Under the pieces are notes generated by a model. The model did not search any database. It saw only the letters and a program-made list of their open reading frames with translations, and had not been told where the DNA came from. From NCBI RefSeq assembly GCF_000931445.1, contig NZ_CP010849.1:1984001-2048000 (forward strand): a stretch of DNA of 64,000 nucleotides, read 5' to 3'. Positions 16,673 through 25,772 of this stretch are shown here, piece by piece. Made by a program: the position numbers and the translations under genes. Numbering within the stretch: position 1 is the first letter of the stretch; each line of letters starts with the position of its first letter. Source of the stretch: Streptomyces cyaneogriseus subsp. noncyanogenus (GTDB lineage: Bacteria > Actinomycetota > Actinomycetes > Streptomycetales > Streptomycetaceae).

Positions 16673-17550
16673 CCGTGCAGGACGTGCACGAGGAACTGCG
16701 TGCCCGGCTGCACGAGGCCGCGGCGGCGCACCAGCCCGACCGCGCGCGCATCCTGGCCCGGGTGGAGCGCGGCATGGCGGGCGCGGCGCGCCCGGCGCAC
16801 CGGATGGTCCGCCCCCGGGCGGCCGGCTGGGCCCGGGTGGCGGGGGCGACGGCCGCGGTGGCGGGCGTCCTGGCGGTCGGCGGTTACGCGGTCGCCTCCG
16901 CGGTGCGGGAGGAGACTTCCCCGCAGCGCACGGTCGCCGTCTCGCCCACGCCGACGCCCACGCCGCCCCCGACTCCGGCACCGACGCCGTCGTCCGCCCC
17001 GTCCCGGGAGGCCGCCGGCCGTACGCCCGTGCCGCCCGCCGTCCCGGCCCCCGGCACGGCACCGGAGTCGGCCGGTCCGAGCGCCTCCCCGGAGCAACGC
17101 CCCTCCTCCCCCGGCGGCGTGGCGGACGGCCCCCTGTGGTCGGACGGCTCGGTGGACCCGCACAGCCATGAGTTCTGGGCGCAGAGCAACATCACCCTCA
17201 AGACCCGGGAGCCGCTGACCGCGCTCACCGTGCGGCTGGTGATCCGGCAGACGGGCGGGGTCTCCTCCACCGGTGCCTGGCGGTCGCTGCCCGAGGACGA
17301 CTTCACCCTCACGGTCGGCGAACGGGACGGCTCCCTCGTCTACGCCTGGGTGCTGAAACCGGGCCGCACGGTCCCGGCGGGCGAGTGGATGTTCGCCGGG
17401 CAGTACGACCACGAGCGCGGCGGCCGGGACGCCAAGGGCGACCGCTACACCGCCACCGCCACCACCGCGGCCGGTGCGCGACGGCTCGCGGTGGAAGGCG
17501 ACTTCGCCGCCCGCGGGGCCGCGGCCACGGCGGACGCCGACGCGTCCTGA
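16669..17550 (+). CDS. membrane-anchored partner of the sigma factor, extracellular beta-rich domain
   Basis: 293 residues, not a family I can name. Residues 1-50 are cytoplasmic and basic, one transmembrane helix follows (about 53-75, VAGATAAVAGVLAVGGYAVA), then a Pro/Thr/Ser-rich wall-spanning linker (about 88-155), and a C-terminal domain (about 155-280) whose alternating strands and aromatics recall carbohydrate-binding modules. Its ATG overlaps the sigma stop codon (ATGA), so the two are coupled. It lacks the HxxxCxxC zinc anti-sigma motif, so an anti-sigma role is only inferred from position. Confidence 0.75.
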   Translation: MTVQDVHEELRARLHEAAAAHQPDRARILARVERGMAGAARPAHRMVRPRAAGWARVAGATAAVAGVLAVGGYAVASAVREETSPQRTVAVSPTPTPTPPPTPAPTPSSAPSREAAGRTPVPPAVPAPGTAPESAGPSASPEQRPSSPGGVADGPLWSDGSVDPHSHEFWAQSNITLKTREPLTALTVRLVIRQTGGVSSTGAWRSLPEDDFTLTVGERDGSLVYAWVLKPGRTVPAGEWMFAGQYDHERGGRDAKGDRYTATATTAAGARRLAVEGDFAARGAAATADADAS

Positions 17551-17661
17551 GAACGTCTTGTGGATCTTGGCAACCCGTTCCGCGCCGGCGGCGACCAGGA
17601 AGCGCAAGCTTTCCTCCCCGCGCAAGCAACTGGGCATGACCGCACGAGCTGAACAGCGCGT

Positions 17662-17694
17662 CCGCCGCCGGGTCACCACCCGGGGGTCCGGCGG
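17662..17694. terminator. probable bidirectional terminator
   Basis: CCGCCG and CCGGGT (17662-17673) pair with ACCCGG and CGGCGG (17678-17694) around a CACC loop, with a 5-nt bulge on the right. It lies between two converging genes; the rest of the 163-bp gap shows nothing else. Confidence 0.6.
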
Positions 17695-17713
17695 GGCGCC
17701 GCGCCCGGCCGCG

Positions 17714-18775
17714 TCACAGGACGCGGTCCAGCCAGGCGAAGACCTCCTCCTGCATGGGGCGGGTGAAGACATGGCCGACGCCCGGCCACACCCGCGTGCG
17801 CAGCCGCTCCCCGGCGTGGCGGGAGTCCCACACGGCGCGCAGCCGGGCGTGGGCGGCCCGGACGCCGTCGGCCGTGAACAGCGGGTCCCGCTCGCCGTGG
17901 AGGAACAGCATCGGCCTGGGCGCGGCGATGCTCGCCACGTCGGGGAGGTCCAGATGGCGGGCGAGCCCGGGGTGGAGCATGTGGAAGGCCGACTGGCCGC
18001 GTAGCGTGTTGCCGCCGGGCACCATCAGCTCCTTCAGGCCGGTCATCCAGCACACGCTCGCCGCGGCCGCGACGGCGTCGCTGAGGGCGGCGGTCTGCCA
18101 GGCGCGGTAGCCGCCCAGGGAGAACCCCAGGGCTGCGACCCGCGCGGCGGCCACCCGTTCCAGGCCGGCGAGGAAGGCGGCGGCGCGGGCGTCCTCGCGG
18201 GCCAGCAGACCGGCGAGCGAGCTGCCGAGGTGGTAGAGGTTGCCGGCCAGGGCCTGCTGCCGTTCGTAGGCGAGGGGGCCCCGGTCGCCCCAGCCGAGGG
18301 CGTCCAGGCAGAGGACGACGTAGCCGCGCCGGGCCAGCTCGTCGCCGACGAAGCGCCCGCCGTAGCAGCGGTCGGCCCACCGGCGGGCGGAGGCGAGCCG
18401 GGCGTCGTCGTACCAGGGCCCGATCAGCTTCTCCTTGCCGATGTCGAAGCGGGAGCCGTGGTCGTGCAGGAGGAGGACGGCCGGGAAGGGGCCGGTGCCG
18501 TGCGGGGTGAGCAGGGCACCGGGGACGCGCGCGTAGCGGGTGAGGGAGACGGTCACCCGCTCCCGGGTCCAGCCGTCCGCCTCGCGGCGGTCGGTGAACT
18601 CCGGGTCGTACGGGGTGTCGTCCTGCCGGTCGACGAGGAGGTGTTCCTCGACGCGGGCGCGGGCGGTGCGGCGCCAGACGCCGAAGTCGCGGATCGGCGA
18701 GGTGCCCCAGGCGAGCGGGAAGCGCAGCTCGTCCTTGAGCACCTGGTGGAAGCCGGGGAGGTCACCGGGGAGCAT
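17714..18775 (-). CDS. alpha/beta hydrolase, acetyl-xylan-esterase/dienelactone-hydrolase-like
   Basis: 353 residues without a signal peptide, so it should act inside the cell. The nucleophile is Ser219 in ALGFSLGGYRAW, with the likely Asp297 in HGERDPLF and His335 in GVGHVF; HDHG near residue 105 would form the oxyanion hole. It is close to the acetyl-esterase/Abhydrolase_7 group found in polysaccharide loci. The ATG at 18775 lies 14 bp inside the end of the pectinesterase gene, so the two are one operon, and removal of acetyl groups from imported pectin fragments is a reasonable role. Confidence 0.83.
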   Translation of the reverse strand: MLPGDLPGFHQVLKDELRFPLAWGTSPIRDFGVWRRTARARVEEHLLVDRQDDTPYDPEFTDRREADGWTRERVTVSLTRYARVPGALLTPHGTGPFPAVLLLHDHGSRFDIGKEKLIGPWYDDARLASARRWADRCYGGRFVGDELARRGYVVLCLDALGWGDRGPLAYERQQALAGNLYHLGSSLAGLLAREDARAAAFLAGLERVAAARVAALGFSLGGYRAWQTAALSDAVAAAASVCWMTGLKELMVPGGNTLRGQSAFHMLHPGLARHLDLPDVASIAAPRPMLFLHGERDPLFTADGVRAAHARLRAVWDSRHAGERLRTRVWPGVGHVFTRPMQEEVFAWLDRVL

Positions 18776-19877
18776 CCGGCCGCCAGTCGCCCAGCTGGGC
18801 CGCGCGGGTGTGCGAGGCCGCCTGGGCGCGGGTGAGCTGGGGCCGGTTCTCCGGGACGGTGACGGCGGCGCCGGGGCCGGTGTTGCGGTACTCGGCGAAG
18901 CGCATGGTCTGCCAGGGGTGCGCGTCCCGCATGTTGGCGTAGGGCGCGACCGCGTCGATGCCGGGGCCCAGGCGGGTGTCGCGGACGGTGAGCATGGGAC
19001 GGGTGGTGAGGTCGGAGCTGGGCACCCAGGGGCGGGCCAGTTTGTAGAAGGCGTCCGGGGCCTCGCTGGTGATCCGGCTCCGGGTCACCAGGAAGCCGCG
19101 CGGGTTGGCGCCCGCGGTGGAGGGGGCGAAGACGAAGCCGTAGGGGGCGCCGGACAGGTCGGTGCGGTCCAGGGTGCGGAAGTGGCAGTGGTCGAAGACC
19201 GCGGTGGCCCGGCCGAAGACGAAGTCGACGTCGCCCTCGACGTGGCAGTGGGCGAAGTACTGGCGGGCGAAGTGGCCCAGGTCCCGGGTGTCGGCGTACA
19301 GGGTGTCCTGGTGGCCGAGGAAGCGGCAGTGGTGGAAGGCCGAGCGGTCGCCCTGCGCCTTGAGCGCGACGGCCTGGGTGCCACTGGTGCCGGGGTGGTC
19401 GGCGCGCAGCCAGTCGTTGGCGAAGGTGATCCGGTGGGCGGTGAAGCCGTCGGCCTGCACGGTGACGGTGGCGGAGCCGCTGGTGCCGTAGGTGCCGCCG
19501 CCGGGCTTGGGGGTGCCGGCCGCGTTGTCGTACACGATCACCACGTCACGGGGGTCCTCGCCGGCGCCGATCCAGGTGGCCTCCGTGCGGGTGGCGTCGA
19601 CGACGACCGTCTCCCGGTAGGTGCCGGGGGCCAGCACCAGGGTCCGGCCGCTGCCGGCGGCGGCGGTCACGGCGGCCTGGACGGTGGTGAAGTCGCCGCG
19701 GCCGTGCGGGTCGACGTACAGGGTGCCGGGGGTCAGCCGGGCGGCCGGGGAGCCGTACCGCCCGAAGGGGCGGGGGCGGGCCGTGGCGGGGGCGGCGGCG
19801 AGGCCGAGTGCGGCGCCCGCCCCGGCGGCCGTCAGCAGCAGGGCCCGGCGGGAGAGGGAGGGTCGGTGACGGTGCAT
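18762..19877 (-). CDS. secreted pectinesterase (CE8)
   Basis: Removes methyl esters from homogalacturonan outside the cell. 371 residues: a Tat-type signal (SRRALLLTAAGAGAALG, residues ~9-33) and a right-handed beta-helix. CE8 motifs: DFTTVQAAV, the Gln and Asp of FLGHQDTLYADTR, the catalytic Asp and Arg of VEGDVDFVFGRATAVFD, and LARPWVP with the final Arg/Trp. Start at ATG 19877. It lies 73 bp after a pectate lyase and overlaps the hydrolase that follows, so demethylation and cleavage are encoded together. Confidence 0.94.
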   Translation of the reverse strand: MHRHRPSLSRRALLLTAAGAGAALGLAAAPATARPRPFGRYGSPAARLTPGTLYVDPHGRGDFTTVQAAVTAAAGSGRTLVLAPGTYRETVVVDATRTEATWIGAGEDPRDVVIVYDNAAGTPKPGGGTYGTSGSATVTVQADGFTAHRITFANDWLRADHPGTSGTQAVALKAQGDRSAFHHCRFLGHQDTLYADTRDLGHFARQYFAHCHVEGDVDFVFGRATAVFDHCHFRTLDRTDLSGAPYGFVFAPSTAGANPRGFLVTRSRITSEAPDAFYKLARPWVPSSDLTTRPMLTVRDTRLGPGIDAVAPYANMRDAHPWQTMRFAEYRNTGPGAAVTVPENRPQLTRAQAASHTRAAQLGDWRPDAPR

Positions 19878-19950
19878 GCGCGTGCTCCTTCGGGGTGCGG
19901 TCCGCCGGGCCGGGGCGGTGCGGCCGCCCCGGCCCTCGGGTGCGGTGAGG

Positions 19951-21276
19951 TCAGCGCAGGCGGCCGGCGCCCGCGTGGTGGCCGACGATCGCGGGGACCG
20001 ATCGGGCCGGGTGGACCTGGGTGCGCAGGGTGGGCGTCCAGCCCGCGCCCGGCTGGAGGGTCTCCGCGGGGATCTCCGCGTTGTGCACGGCGATCAGGTC
20101 GACGGGGCGCCCGTTGACGCGGTTGTGCGCGGCGGTGACCGGTGCCTCGCTCCATTTCTTGAGGATCTTGGCGGGGCTGATCCCGCCGGGCAGCGTGAAG
20201 GCGTTGTGCTCGGCGACGAGCCGGGACTCCTTGCCGATGCCGAAGCTGTAGGAGTAGGACTCGCCGGCCACGAAGTGGTTGTTGTACGAGTCGACCTGGC
20301 CGAAGCGGATGCGGGGGGCGCGCTCGACGAGGTTCTCGAACAGGTTGTGGTGGAAGGTGACCTTCAGGTGCCCCCGGTCGCCGGCGGCGGTGGACTCGCT
20401 GTCGCTGTTGCCGATCAGGATCGTCTTGTCGTGGTCGGCGAAGACGTTCCAGGAGGCGGTGACGTAGTCGGCGCCGCGCACGATGTCCAGCTGGCCGTCG
20501 TGCTGCTGGTAGAGCATCCCGAAGTGGACCGGTGCCGCGCTGTCGGGGTGCGCGCCGTCGGTGAAGGTGTTGTGGTCCAGCCAGACGTGGGTGGAGCCGT
20601 ACACGACGGCGCTGTCGTACGCGGAGTTCCAGTTGCCCTTGCTGCCGTCCGTGGGGTCCCACTGGGGGAAGCAGTCCAGGGGGCTCTCGAAGGTGAGGTT
20701 GCGGACGATGACGTTGTCGACGTCCTTGATCTGGAGGCTGGCGCCCTTGAAGCCGGCGCCGCGGCCGACGCCGATGATCGTGGTGTTGGAGGGGATGTTC
20801 GCCTTGATGGCCTGGTCCTGGCGGGCGGCGGAGGCGCGGCGCAGGCCCTCGGGGCTGTCGTCGGGCTCGGCGCTCAGGTCGGTGTCCAGACCCCACTTCT
20901 CGGGGGCGTACGCGGCCAGGTAGGCGTCGAAGTCGTAGCCGGGCACGGCGAAGGCGTCGCAGCCGTCCGCGACCGCGTCGATGGTGCCCTTCACCTTGAT
21001 GATCTTCGGTGCGCTGCCGCCGGCGGCCAGGGCGGCCTTGAACTGGGCCCAGGTGGTGACGGTGTACACGTGCTCGGCGACGGCGGCGGCCCCGCCGGTG
21101 GTGCCGGTGCCGTGGGAGGCCCAGCCGTCCTTGGCCGGAAGGGTCTGCCGGGCAGGGTCGCGGACGTCGTCGCGGGCCTGGGCGGTGGTGCCGGCCAGGG
21201 ACAGCACGAGGGCGGTGCAGCCGGCCAGCACGGCGGCTCTCTTCATGGCATGCCCATGCCATGTCTGGGTGGTCAC
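19951..21276 (-). CDS. secreted pectate lyase (PL1)
   Basis: Cleaves de-esterified polygalacturonate by beta-elimination, with calcium. 441 residues from the GTG at 21276, chosen because AAGGAG lies 9 nt upstream; an in-frame ATG at 21246 would start at the signal peptide core (KRAAVLAGCTALVLSLAG, cleavage after AQA). The beta-helix carries VWLDHNTF, the calcium Asp of DGQLDIVRGADYVTASWN, and RAPRIRFGQVDSYNNHF with the catalytic Arg. Family traits are complete. It shares the ~440-residue layout with the lyase at 29298-30605, suggesting an old duplication. Confidence 0.93.
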   Translation of the reverse strand: MTTQTWHGHAMKRAAVLAGCTALVLSLAGTTAQARDDVRDPARQTLPAKDGWASHGTGTTGGAAAVAEHVYTVTTWAQFKAALAAGGSAPKIIKVKGTIDAVADGCDAFAVPGYDFDAYLAAYAPEKWGLDTDLSAEPDDSPEGLRRASAARQDQAIKANIPSNTTIIGVGRGAGFKGASLQIKDVDNVIVRNLTFESPLDCFPQWDPTDGSKGNWNSAYDSAVVYGSTHVWLDHNTFTDGAHPDSAAPVHFGMLYQQHDGQLDIVRGADYVTASWNVFADHDKTILIGNSDSESTAAGDRGHLKVTFHHNLFENLVERAPRIRFGQVDSYNNHFVAGESYSYSFGIGKESRLVAEHNAFTLPGGISPAKILKKWSEAPVTAAHNRVNGRPVDLIAVHNAEIPAETLQPGAGWTPTLRTQVHPARSVPAIVGHHAGAGRLR

Positions 21277-21344
21277 GATACGGCTCTCCTTCATCGGGTC
21301 GGGGGGCGGGGCCTCGTCTCGGGCCGGGCGCGCGGGGCCCGGCC

Positions 21345-22163
21345 TCATCCGAGCGGAAGCCCCTCGGCGGAAGGCTGCGGCGGCCAGTCGATCCAGGAGA
21401 CGGGGATCTCCTCGTCCAGCCGGCGCACGTCCCGGGGCGCCAGCACCCGGGTGCGCACCAGCTCCCGCGCCACCAGCCGGGCCACCTCGATCGCGCCCGG
21501 CGGGTTGAAGTGCGTGTTGTCCTGCTCGGTGGCCGTCCAGTTGAAGTACGTCTTGGTGCCCTCCACGCCGATCCGCTGCCACAGCTCCAGCGACCGCTCC
21601 TGGAGGTCGAGCAGGGCCACGCCCTCCTCGGCGGCGAGCGCCCGCATCGCCGCCGGGTACTCGCCGTGGCTCGGCAGGGCCCGGCCCTGCGCGTCGAACC
21701 GGCGCCGCTCGACGGAGGTGGCGAGCACGGGCCGCGCGCCGCGGGCGCGGGCCCCCTCGACGTACCGCAGCAGGTACTCGCGGTAGGTGGTCCAGGGCTC
21801 GGTGTACCGGGCGGGGTCCTGGCTCTTCTCGTCGTTGTGCCCGAACTGGACCAGCAGGAAGTCCCCGGGCCGGATCACCCCGAGGATCGCCTCCAGCCGG
21901 CCCTCGTCGGCGAAGCTCTTGGAACTGCGCCCGTTCACCGCGTGGTTGGCGACGGGCCGGTGGCGGTGCAGGAAGAACGGCAGCGCCATGCCCCACCCGG
22001 TCTCGGGCGCGGCGTCGGCGTACTTCTGGGCGGCGGTGGAGTCCCCCGCGATGTACAGGGTGCGGGGGCGCGGGGCGGCGGCCCGGGCGGTGCCGGTGGA
22101 CGCGAGGGCCAGCGGGGCGGCGGCCAGGGCCGCGGAAGCGACCTGTCTGCGGGTGAGGGACAC
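21345..22163 (-). CDS. rhamnogalacturonan acetylesterase (SGNH, CE12-like)
   Basis: Removes acetyl groups from rhamnogalacturonan. 272 residues: a twin-arginine signal (LTRRQVASAALAAAPLALAS), then the SGNH blocks: Ser in YIAGDSTAAQ, Gly/Asn in FLLVQFGHNDE, and Asp/His in NTHFNPPG, the pattern of CE12 esterases. The GTG at 22163 has GAAAGG 6 nt upstream and starts right at the signal; a GTG at 22193 has its purine run too close. It is transcribed towards the pectate lyase 68 bp away, and a hairpin separates it from the sugar-binding lipoprotein upstream. Confidence 0.92.
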   Translation of the reverse strand: MSLTRRQVASAALAAAPLALASTGTARAAAPRPRTLYIAGDSTAAQKYADAAPETGWGMALPFFLHRHRPVANHAVNGRSSKSFADEGRLEAILGVIRPGDFLLVQFGHNDEKSQDPARYTEPWTTYREYLLRYVEGARARGARPVLATSVERRRFDAQGRALPSHGEYPAAMRALAAEEGVALLDLQERSLELWQRIGVEGTKTYFNWTATEQDNTHFNPPGAIEVARLVARELVRTRVLAPRDVRRLDEEIPVSWIDWPPQPSAEGLPLG

Positions 22164-22241
22164 GGTGTGCCTTTCGGGAAGCGGACGGGACACCCCCTCG
22201 GGGGGCGGGACCGGCCGCGCCGCGCGGGCGCGCCCGGCGGG

Positions 22242-22274
22242 GACGGCCCGCGCCCGCGGCGGGCGCGGGCCGTC
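22242..22274 (-). terminator. strong terminator after the solute-binding protein gene
   Basis: Perfect 16-bp arms (GACGGCCCGCGCCCGC, 22242-22257, and its complement 22259-22274) around a single G. It begins 18 bp past the stop of the lipoprotein gene and should end the main pectin operon before the esterase gene. Confidence 0.85.
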
Positions 22275-22292
22275 ACGGGACCCGGCGGGTGC

Positions 22293-23654
22293 TCAGCCCC
22301 GCTGCTGCTTCCACTCGGCCTGCGCCTCGTTGAGCTGCTCGGCCATCTGGTCCAGGAACTTCTTCGCGCTCATCTTCCCGAGCAGCACCTTCTGGAAGTT
22401 CGGCTCGTTCTCGGCCTTGGAGATGGAGTTCCAGTCCGGCAGGTAGTACGGGAGCTGGACGATGGTCGTGGACCCGTCCGACAGCGCCTCGGCCGCCAGC
22501 TTGGTCGGCTCGGCCCTGGAGATCCACGCGTCCCTGGCCGCCTCGGTGTTGGCCGGTACCTGCCCCGCCGACTCGTTGAACTTCGAGTTCTCCTCGTGGC
22601 TGACGGCGAACTCGATGAACTTCCAGGCGGCCTCCTTGTTCTTGGAGCTCTTGAACAGGCCGAGGCCGTCGACCGGGTTGGAGACCTGGACCCGCTTGCC
22701 GCCGGGTCCGGTCGGCTGCGGGATGCCCCGGAACCGGTCGGTGCCGAACGCCGCCACGTGGTCCTGGTACGAGCCGAGGTTGTGGTTCAGCATGCCGATG
22801 GTGCCGGAGTCCCACTGGGCGACCATCTTGGTGAAGTCGTTGTTCAGGTCGGCGGCCGGGGTGACCTTCTTGTACAGGGCGGCGTACTTCTCCAGCGCCT
22901 CGACGTTCCTCGGGTCGTTGACCGTGGTCTTCTCGCCGCTGGAGTCCCAGAACGAGGTGATCCCGGACTGCCCGTACATCGCGTCCAGGGCCTGGGCGAT
23001 GGAGCCGGCGCCGCCGCGGATGGTGTAGCCGAACTGGTTCCTGCCCTTGTCGGTGAGCTTCTGCGCGGCCTCGAAGAAGGCGTCCCAGGTCGTCGGCGCG
23101 TCCAGCCCGGCCTTCTCGAACAGGTCGGTGCGGTAGTAGAGCACGCCGTTGTTGGCGGAGGTCGGCACCGAGTACAGCTTGCCGTCGCCGCCGCCGGCGG
23201 CCTTCATCGACTCCAGCATGTCCTCGTTGAGCTTGCCGTTCAGGGACGATCCGGTGACCCGGTAGTCCAGCGGCTCCAGCGCGTCCTGCGCGGCGAACCC
23301 GGCGAGCATCGCGGCGCCGACGCCGCCGACGTCCGGCAGGCCGCCGCCCTGGATGGCGGTGTCCACCTTGGACTGGTACTCGGTGGAGGCGATGCCGACG
23401 TACTCGACGTCGATGTCCGGGTTCGCCTTCTCGAAGTCGGCGATGACCTCCTTCCAGATGTCGGTGCGGACACCGCCGTTGTTGTCCCAGAAGACGATCT
23501 TGCCCGTGCCGCTGCCCTCGGCGCCCTGGTCGCCGCCCGCCCCGCTGCCGTCGTCACCGCAGGCGGTGGCGGTCAGCGCGAGCACGGCCCCCAGGGCGAC
23601 GGCGGCCGGGAACCGGCGCCTGCCTGTGCTGCTGGTGCGAATGCTGATCTTCAT
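22293..23654 (-). CDS. sugar ABC transporter substrate-binding lipoprotein
   Basis: Captures an oligosaccharide outside the membrane for the permeases at 30.6-32.4 kb. 453 residues: a lipoprotein signal with lipobox LTATAC (Cys about residue 32), then the family-1 solute-binding fold (GKIVFWDNNGG, NPDIDVEYVGIAS, WDSGTIGMLNHNLG). The ATG at 23654 has AAGAGAG about 9 nt upstream; an ATG at 23681 would add nine residues. It is the last gene of the operon, far from its permeases, which is not the usual order. The pectin context suggests galacturonides as ligand. Confidence 0.9.
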   Translation of the reverse strand: MKISIRTSSTGRRRFPAAVALGAVLALTATACGDDGSGAGGDQGAEGSGTGKIVFWDNNGGVRTDIWKEVIADFEKANPDIDVEYVGIASTEYQSKVDTAIQGGGLPDVGGVGAAMLAGFAAQDALEPLDYRVTGSSLNGKLNEDMLESMKAAGGGDGKLYSVPTSANNGVLYYRTDLFEKAGLDAPTTWDAFFEAAQKLTDKGRNQFGYTIRGGAGSIAQALDAMYGQSGITSFWDSSGEKTTVNDPRNVEALEKYAALYKKVTPAADLNNDFTKMVAQWDSGTIGMLNHNLGSYQDHVAAFGTDRFRGIPQPTGPGGKRVQVSNPVDGLGLFKSSKNKEAAWKFIEFAVSHEENSKFNESAGQVPANTEAARDAWISRAEPTKLAAEALSDGSTTIVQLPYYLPDWNSISKAENEPNFQKVLLGKMSAKKFLDQMAEQLNEAQAEWKQQRG

Positions 23655-23708
23655 TGGTCGGCTCTCTTCTTCTGGATCCAACGTCAGATGTGCGGGTGCG
23701 TGGGGGGG

Positions 23709-25736
23709 TCAGTGGCGGGTGTGCGGGGCCCAGCCGTCCGTACCCCGGAGGTACGCGGCGACGGTGTACGCGCGGGCCTCCTCGGCACCGAGCTGCGGCC
23801 GGTCGGCGGTGACGGCCGCGCCCGGCCCGCTGTTGCGGTACTCGGCGAAGCGGGCGTCCTTCCACGAGAAGCCGCTCATGTCGGTCCACGGCGCGGACTT
23901 GACCGCGGCCGGCAGCCAGGTGTCCCGGATCAGCACCTGGCCGACCGCGTCCGGGTCGCCGCCCGGGTGCCAGGGGCGACCGAGGTGGAAGGTCCCGGCG
24001 GGAGCGTCGCTCACGATCCGCGACCGGGTGATCAGGAAGCCGTACGGGTTGCCCTTCCAGGTCGAGGGGGCGGTGATGTAGCCGTTGTTGGTGGCCGAGC
24101 CCCGGCTCAGCGCCTTGATGACGCCGCGCTCGACGACGGTGGTGGCCCGTCCGTAGAGGAAGTCGACGTCTCCCTCGATGTAGGAGTCGCGGATGTAGAC
24201 CCGGCTGACGGTGGCCGGCGCGGGGCTGTCCGTCATGAGGGTGTCCTGGTTGCCCAGGAAGGCGGTGTCCTCGAAGACGATCCGGTCGCCGGTCGTCTTC
24301 ACCGCCAGCGCCTGCTCGCCGTTCAGCTCGTGCGCGGCCTCGTCGAAGTCGTTGGCGAAGGTGAGGTTGCGCGCGGTGACGTCGCTGGCGGCGATCCGCA
24401 CGGTGGCGCTCCCGCTGGAACCGCCGTACGCGGCGGGCGTGTCATGGACGATGACGGTCTCGGACCGCTTCTGTCCAGTCCCCTGCAACGAGATGTTCGG
24501 CTTCGCCGCCGGGACGAACACCTTCTCGCGGTACGTCCCCGGGGCGACGGCGACGACGACCCGGCCGTCGTTGCCGGCGGGCACGGCGTCCACGGCCGCC
24601 TGGACGGTGGGGTAGTCGGCGGGGACGTGCAGCGTCACCGCGTCGCCGACCCGCTTCTGCGGCCCGGAGAACCGCTGGACCAGCGCGGGGACGGCCGCCG
24701 CCGGGTCGGGCCGGTAGGCGTAGAAGGCGTGGGGGTCGAACGCCTCGCCCCACTCGTCGTGCCGGCCGGTGGTGTTCTGAAGGATCGACCCGCGCTCCAC
24801 CAGCTCGGCGGTCGCGTCCGCCTGGTAGGGGTGCTGGACGTCCCGGTAGTAGCTGTTCTCGATGACCATCCGGGTCTTGCCGCGCGACCAGTTCCCGTAC
24901 GTCCACACCGGGTCGTCCGGGTCCGCCTGGGCGGTGAGGTAGTTGTTGTACAGGTGCGCGTAGGCGGCGTTGTCCACGGACGGGTTGCGCTGTTTGGTGT
25001 CGGCGAACCAGTTGTGGTCGACGGTGATCTGCGTCCTGACGTTGCTCGTCCAGCCGATGCCGAAGGTCTTGTTGTTGTTCTCGAACCGGTTGTAGGAGAC
25101 GGTCACGTACTCGCTGTCCTTGCGGATGTCGAGCTGTCCGTCGCAGATGTTCGAGAAGCGGTTGTGGTCGACCCACACATGGTGGGCGGTGTCCATCTGG
25201 ATGCCGTCGAAGTCGGTGTCCTTGCAGTCCCAGTCGCCCTCGACCGCCGAGTCGCGGATCGTCAGGTTCCGGATGATCACGTTGTGGGTGCCGGGCGCGA
25301 GATGCAGCTCGCCGTGGACGATCTCGCCGGTGTCGCCCATGCCGACGATGGTCTTGTCCGAGGCGACCGCGATGTCCGCGCCGAACGGCTCCACCGCGAT
25401 CGAGCCCCGCACGCGGATGATGTACGGCTCCTCGGCCGCGGCGTACTTCGCCAGCCCCGCCTGGTCGGTGACGGTGACGACCTTGCCGCCCGCGCCGCCG
25501 GTGGTGCCCCCGGCGAGCGAGGCGAAGCCGTGCGGGACGTCGGTCCACCGGCCGCCCGCGGCGCCTTCGCCGGCCCCGGCCGCCGCGGCGGACCGGGCGG
25601 CCCCGGTGCCGGCCGCGGCGGCCGGGGCCGCCTGGGCCTGCCCGGCCGTCGCGAGGGCCAGGGCGCCGGCCAGGCCGAGGCTGGCTGCCAGGGTTCTTCC
25701 CGCCGCGGGCGGGCGCTTGCTGGTCGGGTGGGTCAT
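23709..25736 (-). CDS. secreted bifunctional pectate lyase-pectinesterase (PL1-CE8 fusion)
   Basis: A 675-residue two-domain enzyme. A signal peptide (cleavage near AGQAQA, residue ~36) is followed by an Ala/Gly-rich linker, a PL1 beta-helix (about 60-360: HVWVDHNRFSNICDGQLDIRK, then KQRNPSV with the catalytic Arg) and a CE8 beta-helix (about 370-660: YPTVQAAVDAVP, FLGNQDTLMTDS, IEGDVDFLYGRATTV, HLGRPWHPGG). Both active sites look complete, so one protein could demethylate and then cleave pectin. The frame is continuous through the join, with no stop. 36 bp separate it from the GH43 gene upstream. Confidence 0.93.
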   Translation of the reverse strand: MTHPTSKRPPAAGRTLAASLGLAGALALATAGQAQAAPAAAAGTGAARSAAAAGAGEGAAGGRWTDVPHGFASLAGGTTGGAGGKVVTVTDQAGLAKYAAAEEPYIIRVRGSIAVEPFGADIAVASDKTIVGMGDTGEIVHGELHLAPGTHNVIIRNLTIRDSAVEGDWDCKDTDFDGIQMDTAHHVWVDHNRFSNICDGQLDIRKDSEYVTVSYNRFENNNKTFGIGWTSNVRTQITVDHNWFADTKQRNPSVDNAAYAHLYNNYLTAQADPDDPVWTYGNWSRGKTRMVIENSYYRDVQHPYQADATAELVERGSILQNTTGRHDEWGEAFDPHAFYAYRPDPAAAVPALVQRFSGPQKRVGDAVTLHVPADYPTVQAAVDAVPAGNDGRVVVAVAPGTYREKVFVPAAKPNISLQGTGQKRSETVIVHDTPAAYGGSSGSATVRIAASDVTARNLTFANDFDEAAHELNGEQALAVKTTGDRIVFEDTAFLGNQDTLMTDSPAPATVSRVYIRDSYIEGDVDFLYGRATTVVERGVIKALSRGSATNNGYITAPSTWKGNPYGFLITRSRIVSDAPAGTFHLGRPWHPGGDPDAVGQVLIRDTWLPAAVKSAPWTDMSGFSWKDARFAEYRNSGPGAAVTADRPQLGAEEARAYTVAAYLRGTDGWAPHTRH

Positions 25737-25772
25737 GGCGGCTCCAACGGGCTCACGGGGGAGAGGGGGCAG

